DNA of 64,000 nucleotides from Neoarius graeffei (taxonomy: Eukaryota > Chordata > Actinopteri > Siluriformes > Ariidae): assembly GCF_027579695.1 (NCBI RefSeq), contig NC_083589.1, positions 36,538,335-36,602,334 of the forward strand, given 5' to 3'. The first letter of the stretch is position 1. Each line of letters begins with the position of its first letter. The position numbers were made by a program, and so were the translations under genes. This document shows positions 45,655 to 57,339 of the stretch, piece by piece. The notes below the pieces were generated by a model. The model was given only the letters and a program-made list of their open reading frames with translations, searched no databases and was not told the DNA's origin.

Positions 45655-46812
45655 TGATAGGCAGACAGACAGACAGTGCTATTAGTTTGATAGATAGATA
45701 AATAGACAGACAGTACTATTAGTTTGACAGACAGATAGACAGACAGACAGTACTCTTAGTTTGACAGACGGTACTATTAGTTTGATAGACAGAAAGACAG
45801 ACAGTACTATTAATTTGACAGACAGACAGACGGAAGGATAGGCAGTACTATTAGTTTGACAGACAGACAGACAGTACTCTTAGTTTGACAGACAGACAGT
45901 ACTCTTAGTTTGACAAACAGACAGACAGACAGTACTCTTAGTTTGACAGACAGACAGTACTCTTAGTTTGACAAACAGACAGACAGACAGTAGTCTTAGT
46001 TAGACAGACAGACAGTACTATCAGTTTGACAGACAGGCAGACAGACAGACAGATCTATTAGTTTCACAGACAGACAGTACTATTAGCTTGACAGACAGAT
46101 GGAAAGTACTATTAGTTTGACAGGCAGGCAGACAGACAGACAGACAGAGACAGTACTATTAGTTTGAAAGACAGACAGAGAGACAGACAGACAGAAAGAT
46201 AGGCAGTACTATTAGTTTGACAGACAGATAGTACTATTAGTTTGACAGACAGACAGACAGACAGATGGAAGGATAGGCAGTACTATTAGTTTGACAGACA
46301 CAGACAATACTATTAGTTTGACAGACAGACAATACTATTAATTTGACAGACAGACAGTACTATTAGTTTGACAGACAGACAGATAGTACTATTAGTTTGA
46401 CAGACAGACAGACAGACAGACAGACTACTATTAGTTTGACAGACAGACAGTACTATTAGTTTGACAGACAGACAGTACTATTAGTTTGACAGACAGACAG
46501 ACAGACAGACAGTACTATTAGTTTGACAGACAGACAGATGGTACTATTAGTTTGGCAGGCAGGCAGACAGACAGACATTACTATTAGTTTGAAAGACAGA
46601 CAGACAGAGACAGACAGACAGATGGAAAGATAGGCAGTACTATTAGTTTGACAGACAGACAGTACTATTAGTTAGACAGACAGTACTCTTAGTTTGACAG
46701 ACAGACAGACAGTACTCTTAGTTAGACAGACAGTACTATTAGTTTGACAGACAGACGGAAAGATAGGCAGTACTATTAGTTTGACAGACGGAAAGATAGT
46801 ACTGTTAGTTTG
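45655..46812. repeat. Complex GACA-rich tandem array, about 1.16 kb
   Basis: A GTACTATTAGTTTGACAGAC core alternates with variable numbers of GACA tetramers. Core variants include GTACTCTTAG. More than 30 cores are visible. Confidence 0.92.
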
Positions 46813-46814
46813 AA

Positions 46815-47797
46815 TATTTCGATATTGTTCCTTTATACTATAGTACTGTTGATTTATTTTTGATTTTGATTAGCCAGAAGGTGTTGATTAATTTTCTACT
46901 ACAGCAGCTCTGACAGTACTCCGGCTACTCATTTCTCTGTTCGCAGCTTACAGAGAACCTGTAATTACTAATATGATGGCAAGTTTTCTGTGAGATGTTT
47001 ATTTAGCATTTTTGGAAGGAGCCTCCAGTGTGAGTGCTTTGTAACAGTCAGAGGTAAAGCTGTAACTTTTCTGACATGGAAAACGCTTTGATAAAGGGCT
47101 TTATAGTGGTTTACTGTAACATTTATTTTTTTTGTCTTATTGCCTTCAGGAAAGAGAAAAAAGAGGCTAGTGAGGGAATGACTGTTTATAGCTGTTATAA
47201 TGTAAGTGATAACAGGAAATAGCGTGTATTTTGGACATTGCACAACATTAAATGTAACTGATAAAATGTACAGTGTGTTGGCCTGTAAAAAATACAGCTC
47301 TGACAGTAGTTCCAGCTGTAACATACCTGCAGCCTAAATAAGGTTTGTTATTGAGCTTGCTCTAATACATTTTTATTATAGTAACAGCTCCTTCACAGGG
47401 ACTTATGTCATGTTGTGTTTTATTCCTGATGTATTTCATTGCCATTTTGTACTTTTTTGTTCTGCCTGTGGATAGCCGGACATAATGGAGATGACGATCT
47501 GGAGATGAATGTGTGTGTATGTGTAAATATGGGCATATGTGTGTAAAATCTGTTTCAACACCCAGGCTCTGTTTTCCTCTAAGTCTTTCACATACATGGC
47601 AGGTGGGCATCCTGGCACCAGCTCGGCACTGGATTTTCCAGGCATCATGGTGTGTGAGTGGGTGTTAGTGTATTTCTGGCAAAGATGTGACAGGCTCATA
47701 AGACGTTTTCTGAGCAGCAGCATCCCACCGTTGAGACAACAAATGGAGGAGAGCGATGACTCAGACCACAACCCTGCTCTCTTTCACATGTGCCCTC
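46815..47797. other. Intronic, no feature recognised
   Basis: ORFs up to 118 codons occur on both strands with no recognisable domain. Confidence 0.45.
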
Positions 47798-48084
47798 TAT
47801 CAGCGTAGTGCGCACTACATTACTGTAGCATGCTCCCTGTATATCAGCGTAGTGCGCACTACATTACTGTAGCATGCTCCCTGTATATCAGCGTAGTGCG
47901 CACTACATTACTGTAGCATGCTCCCTGTATATCAGCGTAGTGCGCACTACATTACTGTAGCATGCTCCCTGTATATCAGCGTAGTGCGCACTACATTACT
48001 GTAGCATGCTCCCTGTATATCAGCGTAGTGCGCACTACATTACTGTAGCATGCTCCCTGTATATCAGCGTAGTGCGCACTATAT
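47798..48084. repeat. 44-bp minisatellite, 6.5 copies, with internal palindrome
   Basis: Copies start at 47798, 47842, 47886, 47930, 47974, 48018 and 48062 (partial), nearly identical. Each holds the perfect 12-bp palindrome TAGTGCGCACTA and a GCATGC hexamer. Confidence 0.97.
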
Positions 48085-48170
48085 TACACACACACAGAGA
48101 AACACACACTCGGTCACCTTTTTTGTCTACACCTCAGCCTACTATGGGATTCCCCTGCTTTGTACCATCA

Positions 48171-48253
48171 GTGTGTGTGTGTGTGTGTGTGTGTTTTTGG
48201 ACCAAGACCTGCCGCATTGTGTGTATCGTGTGTATTCAAGGACAGGGTGCTGT

Positions 48254-48313
<60 letters not shown>

Positions 48314-48318
48314 CAGAG
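48171..48318. repeat. (TG)n and (GA)n microsatellites
   Basis: (TG)n at 48171-48194 and 48259-48293, the latter running into (GA)n to about 48318. Confidence 0.95.
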
Positions 48319-48643
48319 AGAAGAGCAAACCCACAGTCAGTCGCAGTGGCCTCTTAAAGAGATACCCTGCCATTCACGCATTCATGCTTTCCCTCGTCTA
48401 CTTTCTCGCCCCCACCAGCCGTCTGCTTGCGCATAGAGTCAGAGCGAGAGTATACGCTGCTCTCTGAATCACACGCTGCTGGACGCTGGGAGTTCCTACC
48501 CTCCGTTTGACACTGCGCTTTGCATTTTCAGGGCAGAGTAGGAAACAGAAAGGTGTGGATTTTAGTAAGGTGGCTCCCTGTTCACCAGCCGCACGTGCTC
48601 TGTGTGTATTCCACATGTTTTGGGTGCTTTGCATCTATCCTTA

Positions 48644-48647
<4 letters not shown>

Positions 48648-48710
<63 letters not shown>
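48648..48710. repeat. gramd4: (TG)n microsatellite just upstream of gramd4 exon
   Basis: About 26 TG units followed by CGCGCGTG, ending about 57 bp before the exon at 48767. In the transcript this is a long UG-repeat close to the branch-point region. Confidence 0.95.
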
Positions 48711-48766
48711 AATGTGGGGAAAGAGTGATTAGACTGTAACCACATGTGTGTATGTGTGTTGGACAG

Positions 48767-48881
48767 GCTGGATCAGGAGCTCTCAACATGGCCGCCGTGC
48801 AGGACCTGAGGAGCGACTCTGAACGTCTCAACGAGGTTAAAGGTCATCTAGAGATTGCTTTACTGGAGAAGCACTTCCTGC
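48767..48881 (+). CDS. gramd4: GRAMD4 second coding exon
   Basis: Preceded by acceptor ACAG and followed by donor GTGAGT. Its 38 codons read AGSGALNMAAVQDLRSDSER, then LNEVKGHLEIALLEKHFL, plus one leftover C (phase 1). The LNEVKGHLEIALLEKHFL stretch matches the start of the conserved GRAMD4 coiled coil, where the next residues in the family are QEELRKLREE. The leftover C fits a CAA/CAG codon completed by the next exon. It joins the 34.7 kb exon in phase 0 (KEP|AGSG), mirroring the human RDP|AGPG junction. An internal ATG at 48788 has a good context (A at -3, G at +4) and could serve a shorter isoform, which is unproven. Confidence 0.92.
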
Positions 48882-49465
48882 GTGAGTACTGATAGAGAGA
48901 CGAGGCTTCCTGTGTTGGGGGAGGGGGGCGACTATTGGGGCTAAGTTGAGAGATGTGAAACACTTATAACCGCCAGTTCAGCATCCAGAAAACTGTCTGT
49001 GTCTGAATCACATCTCACCTCAAAGAGCGTTTGGCTCAGTGAACGTAAACTGCTTCATAACATAGAACAGCATCTCTGTTTTGAACAAAGTTAAATGCAC
49101 AAATCGAATCGGACATGCATCACCATTCAAATCAGTTCGAATGCAGCGTTTTGCCTTCAGGCCGAATCCCCACCTGAGTCTGATGTGTCTAGTGAAACTA
49201 GACCATGTGCTGAACAAGAACATCGTTACTCTTTTTAGTTGTGCGAAGTACATTTGCTCAATTTTTGTAGATACCATCATGTTATACAGTATCCGAAACA
49301 TCTGTCTGTGATGCTGAACAACTTTGAGTGAATATGACTGAGTCATACTTCCACTACAGTATGTATTATCTACGTTAGCCTCGTAGCTTCAGTGCAAAGC
49401 AGTTCTCATCGGATGTGTGTTCCTGATGGTGTTTTAACCAGCCTAATCAAGCTTTTATTACCTGA
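48882..49465. other. Intronic, no feature recognised
   Basis: Start of the next gramd4 intron after GTGAGT; no repeat or exon recognised. Confidence 0.5.
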
Positions 49466-49678
49466 GGTTCTTTACATTACATTACATTACATTACATTAC
49501 ATTACTGATATTTAGCAGGCGCTCTTATCCAGAGCGACGTACAACATACCCAGAGCAGTCTGGAGAGCAGTTAGGGGTTAAGTGCCTTGCTCAAGGGCAC
49601 GTCAGCCATTCCTACTGGTCCAGGGAATCAAACCAGATCCTGAAGCTGCTTCCCTAACCATTAAGCCATGGCTTCCCC
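49466..49678 (-). repeat. tRNA-like SINE family 2, full length
   Basis: An (ATTAC)n-type tail, then GCGCTCTTATCCAGAGCG, body and head CCATGGCTTCCCC at the right (minus strand). Confidence 0.82.
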
Positions 49679-50243
49679 ACAATTAGCTAAATATTCGCTA
49701 AATATGATAATACTAAATGCAGTCAAATTCTTTACAAATTTTTTTTTTTTTAGTAGAAGTGTAAAATACAGTCCACAAGTTTACTGTCTTTTTAATTGAT
49801 TCATTATTGATTTCATTGATGTAATTTAATTGATTCATGGTCATGGCGTGATCAGGCTTGTAGTACTCGAGTCCGACTCGTGCCCTAATTTTAAGGACTC
49901 GTGACTCGACTTGGACTCGAACACTGATGACTCAGACTCGTGCACTAACTGCATTCGGTCTTGTAAACTGGAGATGAGGACTCTGTTTTTTTTTTTCTTT
50001 ATTTTTTGTAACATGCCATAATAATTTGGCATAAGATATTTATATCTACATTAATTTTTGTACTAATTTCGTGCAAGAGTGTCACACCTGCGCCCCTTGG
50101 CGCGTGCATCAGATCGACTCTCTGGTGTGCTCCGGACAGTGTGTGTGTGCCAAGTGGACTCTCACACGCGTGCCATAAACGACTTGCACCCGCACAAGAT
50201 TAAGGCGCAATCAGCGCGCCAATATAAAAACTGTGAAAACACA

Positions 50244-50707
50244 CAGGGTGTTTCAAAAAATGATATTATTTGAGATGTAAATATCTCATTCTCATCTCAT
50301 TATCTCTAGCCGCTTTATCCTTCTACAGGGTCGCAGGCAAGCTGGAGCCTATCCCAGCTGACTACGGGCGAAAGGCGGGGTACACCCTGGACAAGTCGCC
50401 AGGTCATCACAGGGCTGACACATAGATACAGACAACCATTCACACTCACATTCACACCTACGCTCAATTTAGAGTCACCAGTTAACCTAACCTGCATGTC
50501 TTTGGACTGTGGGGGAAACCGGAGCACCCGGAGGAAACCCACGCGGACACGGGGAGAACATGCAAACTCCACACAGAAAGGCCCTCGCCGGCCACGGGGC
50601 TCGAACCCAGGACCTTCTTGCTGTGAGGCGACAGCGCTAACCACTACACCACCGTGCCGCCAGATGTAAATATCCCAGAATGATATCAAATTTTGTGAAA
50701 CACCCTG
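50244..50707. mobile_element. Tiny mariner-like MITE inside the solo LTR
   Basis: Ends CAGGGTGTTTCA and TGAAACACCCTG are perfect inverted repeats. The element is only about 75 bp without its SINE and is close to fully self-complementary. Confidence 0.7.
50286..50661 (-). repeat. DANA/AFC-like SINE, full length, innermost of the nest
   Basis: A perfect 13-bp duplication AGATGTAAATATC lies at 50273-50285 and 50662-50674. Well preserved. Confidence 0.93.
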
Positions 50708-51211
50708 TACTTTGCGAAGTATTGAGTTGCATTGCTGAAACATTACCGAGCCTTATTTCCTTGTTTGATTTCCTGTTTCTCGTCTTTGATTCTGCCGAGT
50801 CTACGATAGCCTGTTTGTGCTTCGCTCGACCTGTTGCCTGTTTCACTGTTTTGCGATTTTGCCTGCCGTTCTGGATTGTTTACTGTCTTCACTAGTATTA
50901 ATACATCACACCTTCTGCACTTGCATCCGTCTCCCAACCATCTCTGACAGAAAACTTCACACTCCCTGACAAAGAGAAGCGAATTCACCTGTTCATACAG
51001 CATGTTCAGGAACAAACTAATGTTAATGGCGCTAAAACAACCACCGTCAAATGGTGCGGTTGGAGTCTTGTTCTCGGACTCGGCTCGGATCAATAGTGGA
51101 CTCGACTCAATTTTTTTAATGACTTGGACTTGACTCGGACTTGAACACTGGGGACTCGAGACTGGACTCGGACTCAAGGTTTAGTGACTCAACTACAACA
51201 CTGGGTGTGAT

Positions 51212-51696
51212 TCACTGATTCTTTAGTTCTGAGGAAGTTGGGAGCTTGGTCTGCTTGAAGGAATCTTATACATGTACATATATCATTTATAAGTAATAAA
51301 ACCCAATAGAGTGTGATGTTACATGAAAATAATCAATAATGGGGTGATGTGATTCACATCATTCAGTCATGGCCGGTCCCAAGCCCAGCTGAGAAAGGAG
51401 GAGGGTTGGGTATAGGGTTAGCAACCTGATCCTGTAAAAAAATCTACCTGCTACAGAAACGTCAACAAGAGCTCAAGAGACTTTAGTCCTGAAAGAGTAA
51501 GTAAGTAAGTGATTCAGACCAGTGTAAAGTGGAGAAACTGATACCACCCCAAAGCTGACTATGTAAGGGATAATGTACAGCGAGCTGGTCATTATTGTGA
51601 AATAAACTCCAACAATGTGATGCAGGTCTTGAATCACCCTGAAGTTATTTATTTTGCAATAATGAAATCAAATCATTCTTCAATCAAATATCAAAG
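51212..51696. other. Intronic, no feature recognised
   Basis: Nothing supported beyond a short (TAAG)n at 51498-51510. Confidence 0.45.
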
Positions 51697-51950
51697 TCCT
51701 TCCCACGCCATGTGGCGCAGATCTCCGTTTCCATAGCCCTCTGCCTCTCGCCTATTACATAGTTAGGGTTACAGCGGGGGGCTAGCCCTCTGGTAACCGC
51801 AAGAGTTTGACTCCCCACTCGCATCAGTATTGCAGCGTGCCTCGCCAGACGGTACCATTTTTATGATGGTCTTTGGTATGACCCGACCGCGAGTAGAACT
51901 TGCGATCTCCCGATCGAGAGGTGGACACGCTAACCACTAGGCCAACTCGT
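51697..51950 (-). repeat. tRNA-like SINE family 3
   Basis: Inverted relative to 15797-16043. Holds a single copy of the CTCTGGTAACCGCAAGAGTT unit that is amplified at 57948-58886. Head GAGTTGGCCTAGTGGTTAGC on the minus strand. Confidence 0.78.
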
Positions 51951-51954
51951 AGTG

Positions 51955-53010
51955 CCCAGCATTCTGCAATAATTAAATAAAAAAACTCTGCAGCTGTCTT
52001 AAGATTTGCCGACTTAGCGTTATACTTCACGCTAAACTGACCTTTAAAATTAATATCCAAAAAAATCTTCCATGTTGTTTTGTGAAGGAGTAACTTTTCT
52101 TGGCACAGGGTGATGCGAATGAGCTGCCATTCATTTGACTATTAAAACAACAAAATTAACTGGACTTCTTTCTGCGGATTGATATGATAAACTTGGAAGA
52201 CCAATGATCAGAACTGTGTCCATAGCAACAGTCTGTTAATGGTCTATTCAAAAATAACATACCATAGAATGCCATAATTGACTAATCAGAATTGAATATT
52301 CAACAAAACCGTGTAATAATTTTCCAATAACAGCACGTCCCAATGTGTTGTATTCCTCGTATACCACAGCAGTTTGCCAACACTAACAATTTTGCATTTA
52401 TCAAAGAATGGCACGTTGTACACTTACAGTTGTGGAATGTTTGCAAAAGTAGTTAGTTCCTGTTATCACTTGCATTATAGCAGCTATAAACAACCATTAC
52501 CCCAAAAAAATCACCGCAAGAAATCAGAAAGCATGAAGTCCTTTGTCCTGAAGGCTTTCCTGTAGCTGCCACAGGTTACGAGCGCTGACACTGGAGATGC
52601 CTTCCAACAATACTATACCTCTTTACAGAAAATTTCACAATATTAAAATTCATAAGATTGTTACTATAGAAACTGTAACATACTAGAACAAGTGAATGAA
52701 TATAAACTTGTAGCCAGAGCTACTATCTGTGATGTGCTGTTATGGACATTAATCAACATTCAACAGCGCTGGAGAATAAAAGATCATATTGGTCTCTTTG
52801 ATTCTTCTGGAAATGCGTTAAGCTAATGTGTTAACGTGAGTAAAGGAGCTATACGTTTATTTGGATGTGTCGAGTGAGTTATAATTGTGTATGTGTGTGA
52901 AAGAGAGAATTAGATGGATTGATCATCTCATTAGATGATGTTTGTACTGGTAGGTGACAAGTTGCTTCACTGACTGTATGCTGTTAGATATAGTAAAGTA
53001 GAACGTTATC
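51955..53010. other. Intronic, no feature recognised
   Basis: AT-rich; no supported gene or repeat. Confidence 0.45.
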
Positions 53011-53218
53011 ATTATCAGTGACTCACAGGGGCCTAAGAGAAATATTGGCACCCCTTGTAAAGATTAGTAAAAAGGGCTAGAAAAAAATCCACCTTTTGGT
53101 GACGTCGCTTCATCTCACGCTGAAAAAATTAGAAAAATCCATCCCTTAATTGAAATAAATTTATTCAGAGAAAAAAAATCCCTCATCAAGAAATAATTAT
53201 TTTCAACAAAAACACGTG

Positions 53219-53593
53219 GGGCGGCACGGTGGTGTAGTGGTTAGCGCTGTCGCCTCACAGCAAGAAGGTCCTGGGTTCGAGCCCCGGGGCCGGCGAGGGC
53301 CTTTCTGTGCGGAGTTTGCATGTTCTCCCCGTGTCCGCGTGGGTTTCCTCCGGGTGCTCCGGTTTCCCCCACAGTCCAAAGACATGCAGGTTAGGTTAAC
53401 TGGTGACTCTAAATTGAGCGTAGGTGTGAATGTGAGTGTGAATGGTTGTCTGTGTCTATGTGTCAGCCCTGTGATGACCTGGCGACTTGTCCAGGGTGTA
53501 CCCCGCCTTTCGCCCGTAGTCAGCTGGGATAGGCTCCAGCTTGCCTGCGACCCTGTAGAGGGATGAAGCGGCTAGAGATAATGAGATGAGATG
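53219..53593 (+). repeat. DANA/AFC-like SINE, full length
   Basis: A perfect 11-bp duplication AAAAACACGTG lies at 53208-53218 and 53594-53604. It lies in the Tc1 left arm, so it postdates that element. Confidence 0.93.
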
Positions 53594-53690
53594 AAAAACA
53601 CGTGACATTATTATTGGCACCCCTGCATTTAATACCTTGTACAACCTCCCGTTGCCAGTAAAACAGCACTTAGTATTTTCCGATAGCATT

Positions 53691-54590
53691 TTATAAGGTT
53701 GGAGATACAGAGCAGGGCATCTGAGACCATTCCTCTGTACACAATATCTCCAGGGTCCTCGACCCTCTCTTGTGCTCTCTCCTCTTCAGCTCACCCCACA
53801 GGTTTTCGCTGGGGTTCAGGTCAGGAGACTGAGATGGCCATGGTACAAACTTGATTCTGTGCTCAATGAACCATTTTTGTGTTGATTTGGACAAATGATT
53901 CACATCATTGTCCTGCTGGAAGATCCAATGACGACCCAGTTTTAGTTTCCTGCCCAGATTTTGATTTAAAATGTCCTGGTATTTCATGGAGTCCATGATG
54001 CCATGTACCCTAACAAGGTTTCCAGGGCCTTTGGAGAAAAAAACAGCCCCAAAACATCACAGAACCTCCACCATATTTTACAGTTAGGATCAGGTTATTT
54101 TCATTAAAGCCATCCTTCTTTTTACACCAAACCCACCTTGAGTGTTTATTGCCAAAAAGCTCCATTTTTGTTCCATCAGACCAGAGAACACGGTTCCAGT
54201 CAAAGATGTTTGTGGTTAACTGACAGAAAAGGCTTTTTTCTTGCAGACCTTCCATATAATCTGTTGGCATGGAGGTGGCATCTGATGGTGGTTTTGGAGA
54301 CTTGGAAACCCCCAAATTTTATTTTTTCTTGTAATTCACTAGCAGAGATCCTTGGGGATTTTTTTTGCCTCTCTGACCTCCTCCTCACTGTACATGGGGA
54401 CAAAATAAACTTGGATCCTCTTCCAGGCAAGTCTGTAACAGTTCCAGTTGGTGTCTACTTTTTATTATTGCCCTAATGGACACATTCAGGCGAGTAACTA
54501 TTTTTTATAGCCATTCTCTGACTTATGAAGGTCAACACACTTCTCCCTCATTTGGTTTGTGTTTTCTCTCATCTTTCCCATGTTCATGGA
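53691..54590 (-). pseudogene. Tc1 transposase, several frameshifts
   Basis: Read from right to left: KSPRISASELQEKIKFGGFQ (DNA-binding part), then NRVLWSDGTKMELFG with the first Asp, GGGSVMFWGCFF, then IFQQDNDVNHLSKSTQKWF with the second Asp and SPDLNPSENLW with the Glu. All three acidic residues survive, but at least three frame changes and stops break the gene. Confidence 0.85.
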
Positions 54591-55198
54591 TGACTAAAGG
54601 AATTTTGCCTCTCTGTCACCTCATATTTATACCCCAGTTAATCAGGAAGTCGTGGATTACAGCTTGAAAGTTCCTACACACTCCAATCAACTCAAACATG
54701 TACAATTTAAATTGGAAACATGCTTCAGTTGCATTGTGTTCACTGTCATTTCCAGGGGTGCCAATAATAGTAGCACGTGTTTTTGTTGAAAATAATTATT
54801 TATTGATGAGGGATTTGTTTTTTTCTGAATAAATTTATTTCAATGAAAGGTTGGATTTTTCTCATTTTTTTCAGTGTGTGATGACGCGACTTCAACAAAA
54901 GGTGGATTTTTTTCTAACCCCTTTTACTCATCTTTTCAAGGGGCACCAATAATTGTGGAGGGCACTGTATATTAAGCTTGCATGTGTGCTTATGTTTAAG
55001 TCTCTTTTGACTCCACTTAGCCTGGTGTTAACAGCACAAATATAGCACTGACCCATTTAACGCTGACAGGAGGTTACTTGCGTTCAGGAGACGTGCACTT
55101 GTTTATCTTGGGATTCCCCATTACCCTCAGACACATGCTGACTCCTGCTTTCTCCCCAGCATACAGTAATGATTATTTTGGAGAGATTGAGAGAGTGA

Positions 55199-55550
55199 GC
55201 TGAATGGTGGTTCAGGGGTTAGCACTGTTACCTCACAGGAACATTTCTGGGTTTGAAACTCGCAGCCAACCAGGGCCTTTCTGTGTGGAGTTTGAATGCT
55301 GTCCTTGTGCCTGTGTGGGTTTCCTCCAGGTTCTCCGGTTTCCTCCCACAGTCCAAAGACATGTGGATTAGATCAACTGGCTTCTCTAAATTGCCTCTAA
55401 GTGTGAATGTGAATTCGTCTTTGCGTTGGACTTGTGACAGATTGGCAACCTGCCCAGGATGTACCCTGCCTCTTGCCCAAAGTCAGCTGGGATTGGCTCC
55501 AGCTCACCTGCAACCCTAACAGATATGGGGTATAGATAATGAATGGATGG
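55199..55550 (+). repeat. Old, diverged DANA/AFC-like SINE
   Basis: The head GAATGGTGGTTCAGGGGTTA has a decayed B box (GGGTTTGAAACTC). The body and a GGATGGATAT tail are recognisable. Confidence 0.75.
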
Positions 55551-55554
55551 ATAT

Positions 55555-56430
55555 TCAAGTATAGATATAATAAACTATATCCTAACAAAAGAATCCAGTT
55601 GTCTCTTATCTGTAAACATTTCAGTTCCAAAAATGCTTTCTTCTCCAAACCCAATTCCAATTTTTGTCATTTGATACCCAAAATATGTTTACTGACATCC
55701 GTTCCACCATTTTTTTCCTTGCATGTGTCCAACACTTATACTGGGTATTGGATTGGCGCCATCTCTAGTGTAAAATCTTATTTGCTGTCGGAAGTACGTC
55801 ATTTTTAACTCATTGCTGTTGCTTTCTCTGACGTATTTGCTAAAGACTTAGTTTCACAATAAACCGTTAATCAGATTAACAAACAAAAAGCTTTACTGTC
55901 AGGAATAAAATCCAGCCATCGTTATTCTGTCAGTACCAGTTCACCATTGCCATTGCTCTAACCCATGTCAATAAAGATGTCATAAATTGACCTGGTATTC
56001 TACTCTCACTTTTCATTAACCATTGATGAGTTAATGAAGGTAAGTTTTGCATCATTGACCTGCATACACTATTTAGCATGCACTACATTTGGAATCGGGT
56101 AGAAAAAAAAAATCAAACATTTGATGTACTCGTTGGCAGGACTGACATGAAACTCAATCAGGAGGCAAGAAATGAAATTCTGTGCCTCCATCATGCTTCT
56201 CAATTTTCTGTATCAGTAACATCAATTCCAACTGCCCCTTAAATGTGCACACAGGAGCTGACTGACTGAAAAGTCGTGTAACACAAGCCAGGTTTGAGGT
56301 GCGCAGCTCTTCACTGTTACCATAGCAAGAGACTGTATACAGAGAGAACTTATGAAACAAATCTATTTTTGTATCTCGTATAGCTCTTAATATAAGTTCG
56401 TCTTATTTTAAGATGATAAACCCAATTCCA
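55555..56430. other. Intronic, no feature recognised
   Basis: AT-rich; nothing supported. Confidence 0.45.
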
Positions 56431-56632
56431 TGGGGAAGCCATGGCTTAAAGGTTAGGGAAGCTGATTTGGGACCACAAGGTCATAGGTTCAAGTCCCTGG
56501 ACCAGCAAGAATGGCTGAAGTGCCCTTGAGCAAGGCACCTAACCCCCAACTGCTGCCTGCTGCTGTGGGTATGTCAGGATCTTGTTGTACGTTGCTCTGG
56601 ACAAGAATGTCTGCTAAATTCCTGTAATGTTA
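56431..56632 (+). repeat. tRNA-like SINE family 2
   Basis: GGGGAAGCCATGGCTTAAAGG head, B-box GGTTCAAGTCCC, body and GCTCTGGACAAGAATGTCTG tail. Confidence 0.78.
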
Positions 56633-56634
56633 AT

Positions 56635-57335
56635 GCACTTCTCCAACATGTTTCACAAATAACCCATCCTTAAAGTTCACTTTGCAGGATCTCTCTGATG
56701 CATACTGCTTCCTCAAATACCCCACAGCTCTCCGACATGCCTGGGAGATCAGGTCTCAGATAGTATGAGTCATGTTACAACAAGTTTATAGGGTGGGTGT
56801 CCATGTGGACACCATCAAATAAAAGTTGAAGGAGTGACCTTCTCACGTTTGACCTGCCTGTCTGGTGCGTTCACACTATCTGAGCAGGACCACTGGCTAC
56901 GCTGTACTTTTAGTGACGCTTGACAAAGTGTAGTTTGTGTGTCAGGATGGCAAGAATGTGACATCACTGAGACTGTGTGTGTGTGCTGTCTTGCTTTGTC
57001 ATGGTGCTATGTCAGTAAGAAGTTAGTAATGTGATTAGTGTATCCAAAGCCAGAGCCTCCTCTTCTTACAAATATCTCCCCCCACACATACACACACTGT
57101 AATCTTCTTCCAGCTGTCTTTCATTTCAGCAAGAGAAGACCTGCAGCAGATAGGATATGTATGATCTAGATTGGAGCTTTAGAGATTGTTCTTATAAACT
57201 TTAACCATGTTTAAACAAATCATGGTTTGCTTCTTTTTGGTTTAAAAAAATAGCTTTTTTTGTAAACCACAGCTCTATCTATGGTATGTCTATCATAATT
57301 TTACTACTACTACCCTTACTACTAATACCAGAGGG
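56635..57335. other. Intronic, no feature recognised
   Basis: No supported gene or repeat. Confidence 0.45.
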
Positions 57336-57339
57336 GAAC

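Larger units (their letters stand above)
34838..48766 (+). other. gramd4: gramd4 intron, about 13.9 kb
   Basis: Bounded by GTAAGT and ACAG and crossed in phase 0 by the two gramd4 exons. It carries two tRNA-like SINE copies (one split by a Tc1 element), a composite SINE, a mariner-like element, two hAT elements, a polypyrimidine tract, a GACA-rich array and a 44-bp minisatellite. I see no additional exon in it. Confidence 0.85.
50080..50971 (+). mobile_element. Solo LTR inside the hAT element
   Basis: Begins TGTCACACCTGCG and ends CTCCCTGACA (TG...CA with TGTCA/TGACA inverted ends), flanked by a perfect 5-bp duplication AAGAG at 50075-50079 and 50972-50976. The sister hAT copy at 28363 lacks it, which fixes the insertion point. 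Without the nested elements it would be about 430 bp. The family is probably Ty3/gypsy-like, but no internal region survives to prove it. Confidence 0.75.
49853..51203 (+). mobile_element. hAT element (copy 2 of the 28363 family), host of a four-level nest
   Basis: Ends CAGGCTTGTAGTACTCGAGT and CAACTACAACACTG; flanks GGCGTGAT / GGTGTGAT (49845-49852, 51204-51211) differ at one base. The right half retains the complement of the HLFIQHVQEQTNVNGAK frame, but the BED finger present at 28757-28980 is deleted. It contains a solo LTR, which contains a mariner MITE, which contains a SINE. Confidence 0.85.
53016..54967 (-). mobile_element. Tc1-like transposon, decayed, with SINE insertion
   Basis: The right end GGTGGATTTTTTTCTAACCC to GGAGGGCACTG matches inverted sequence at the left (TTGGCACCCCTTG, then AAAAAAATCCACCTTTTG). 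TA follows 54967; the extreme left end is diverged. Minus-strand transposase blocks lie at 53691-54590. Confidence 0.85.

Noticed and set aside
48006-48467. 153-codon and overlapping frames with long Cys-Val runs
   Set aside because: Translations of the 44-bp minisatellite and TG repeats; no start context or splice support.
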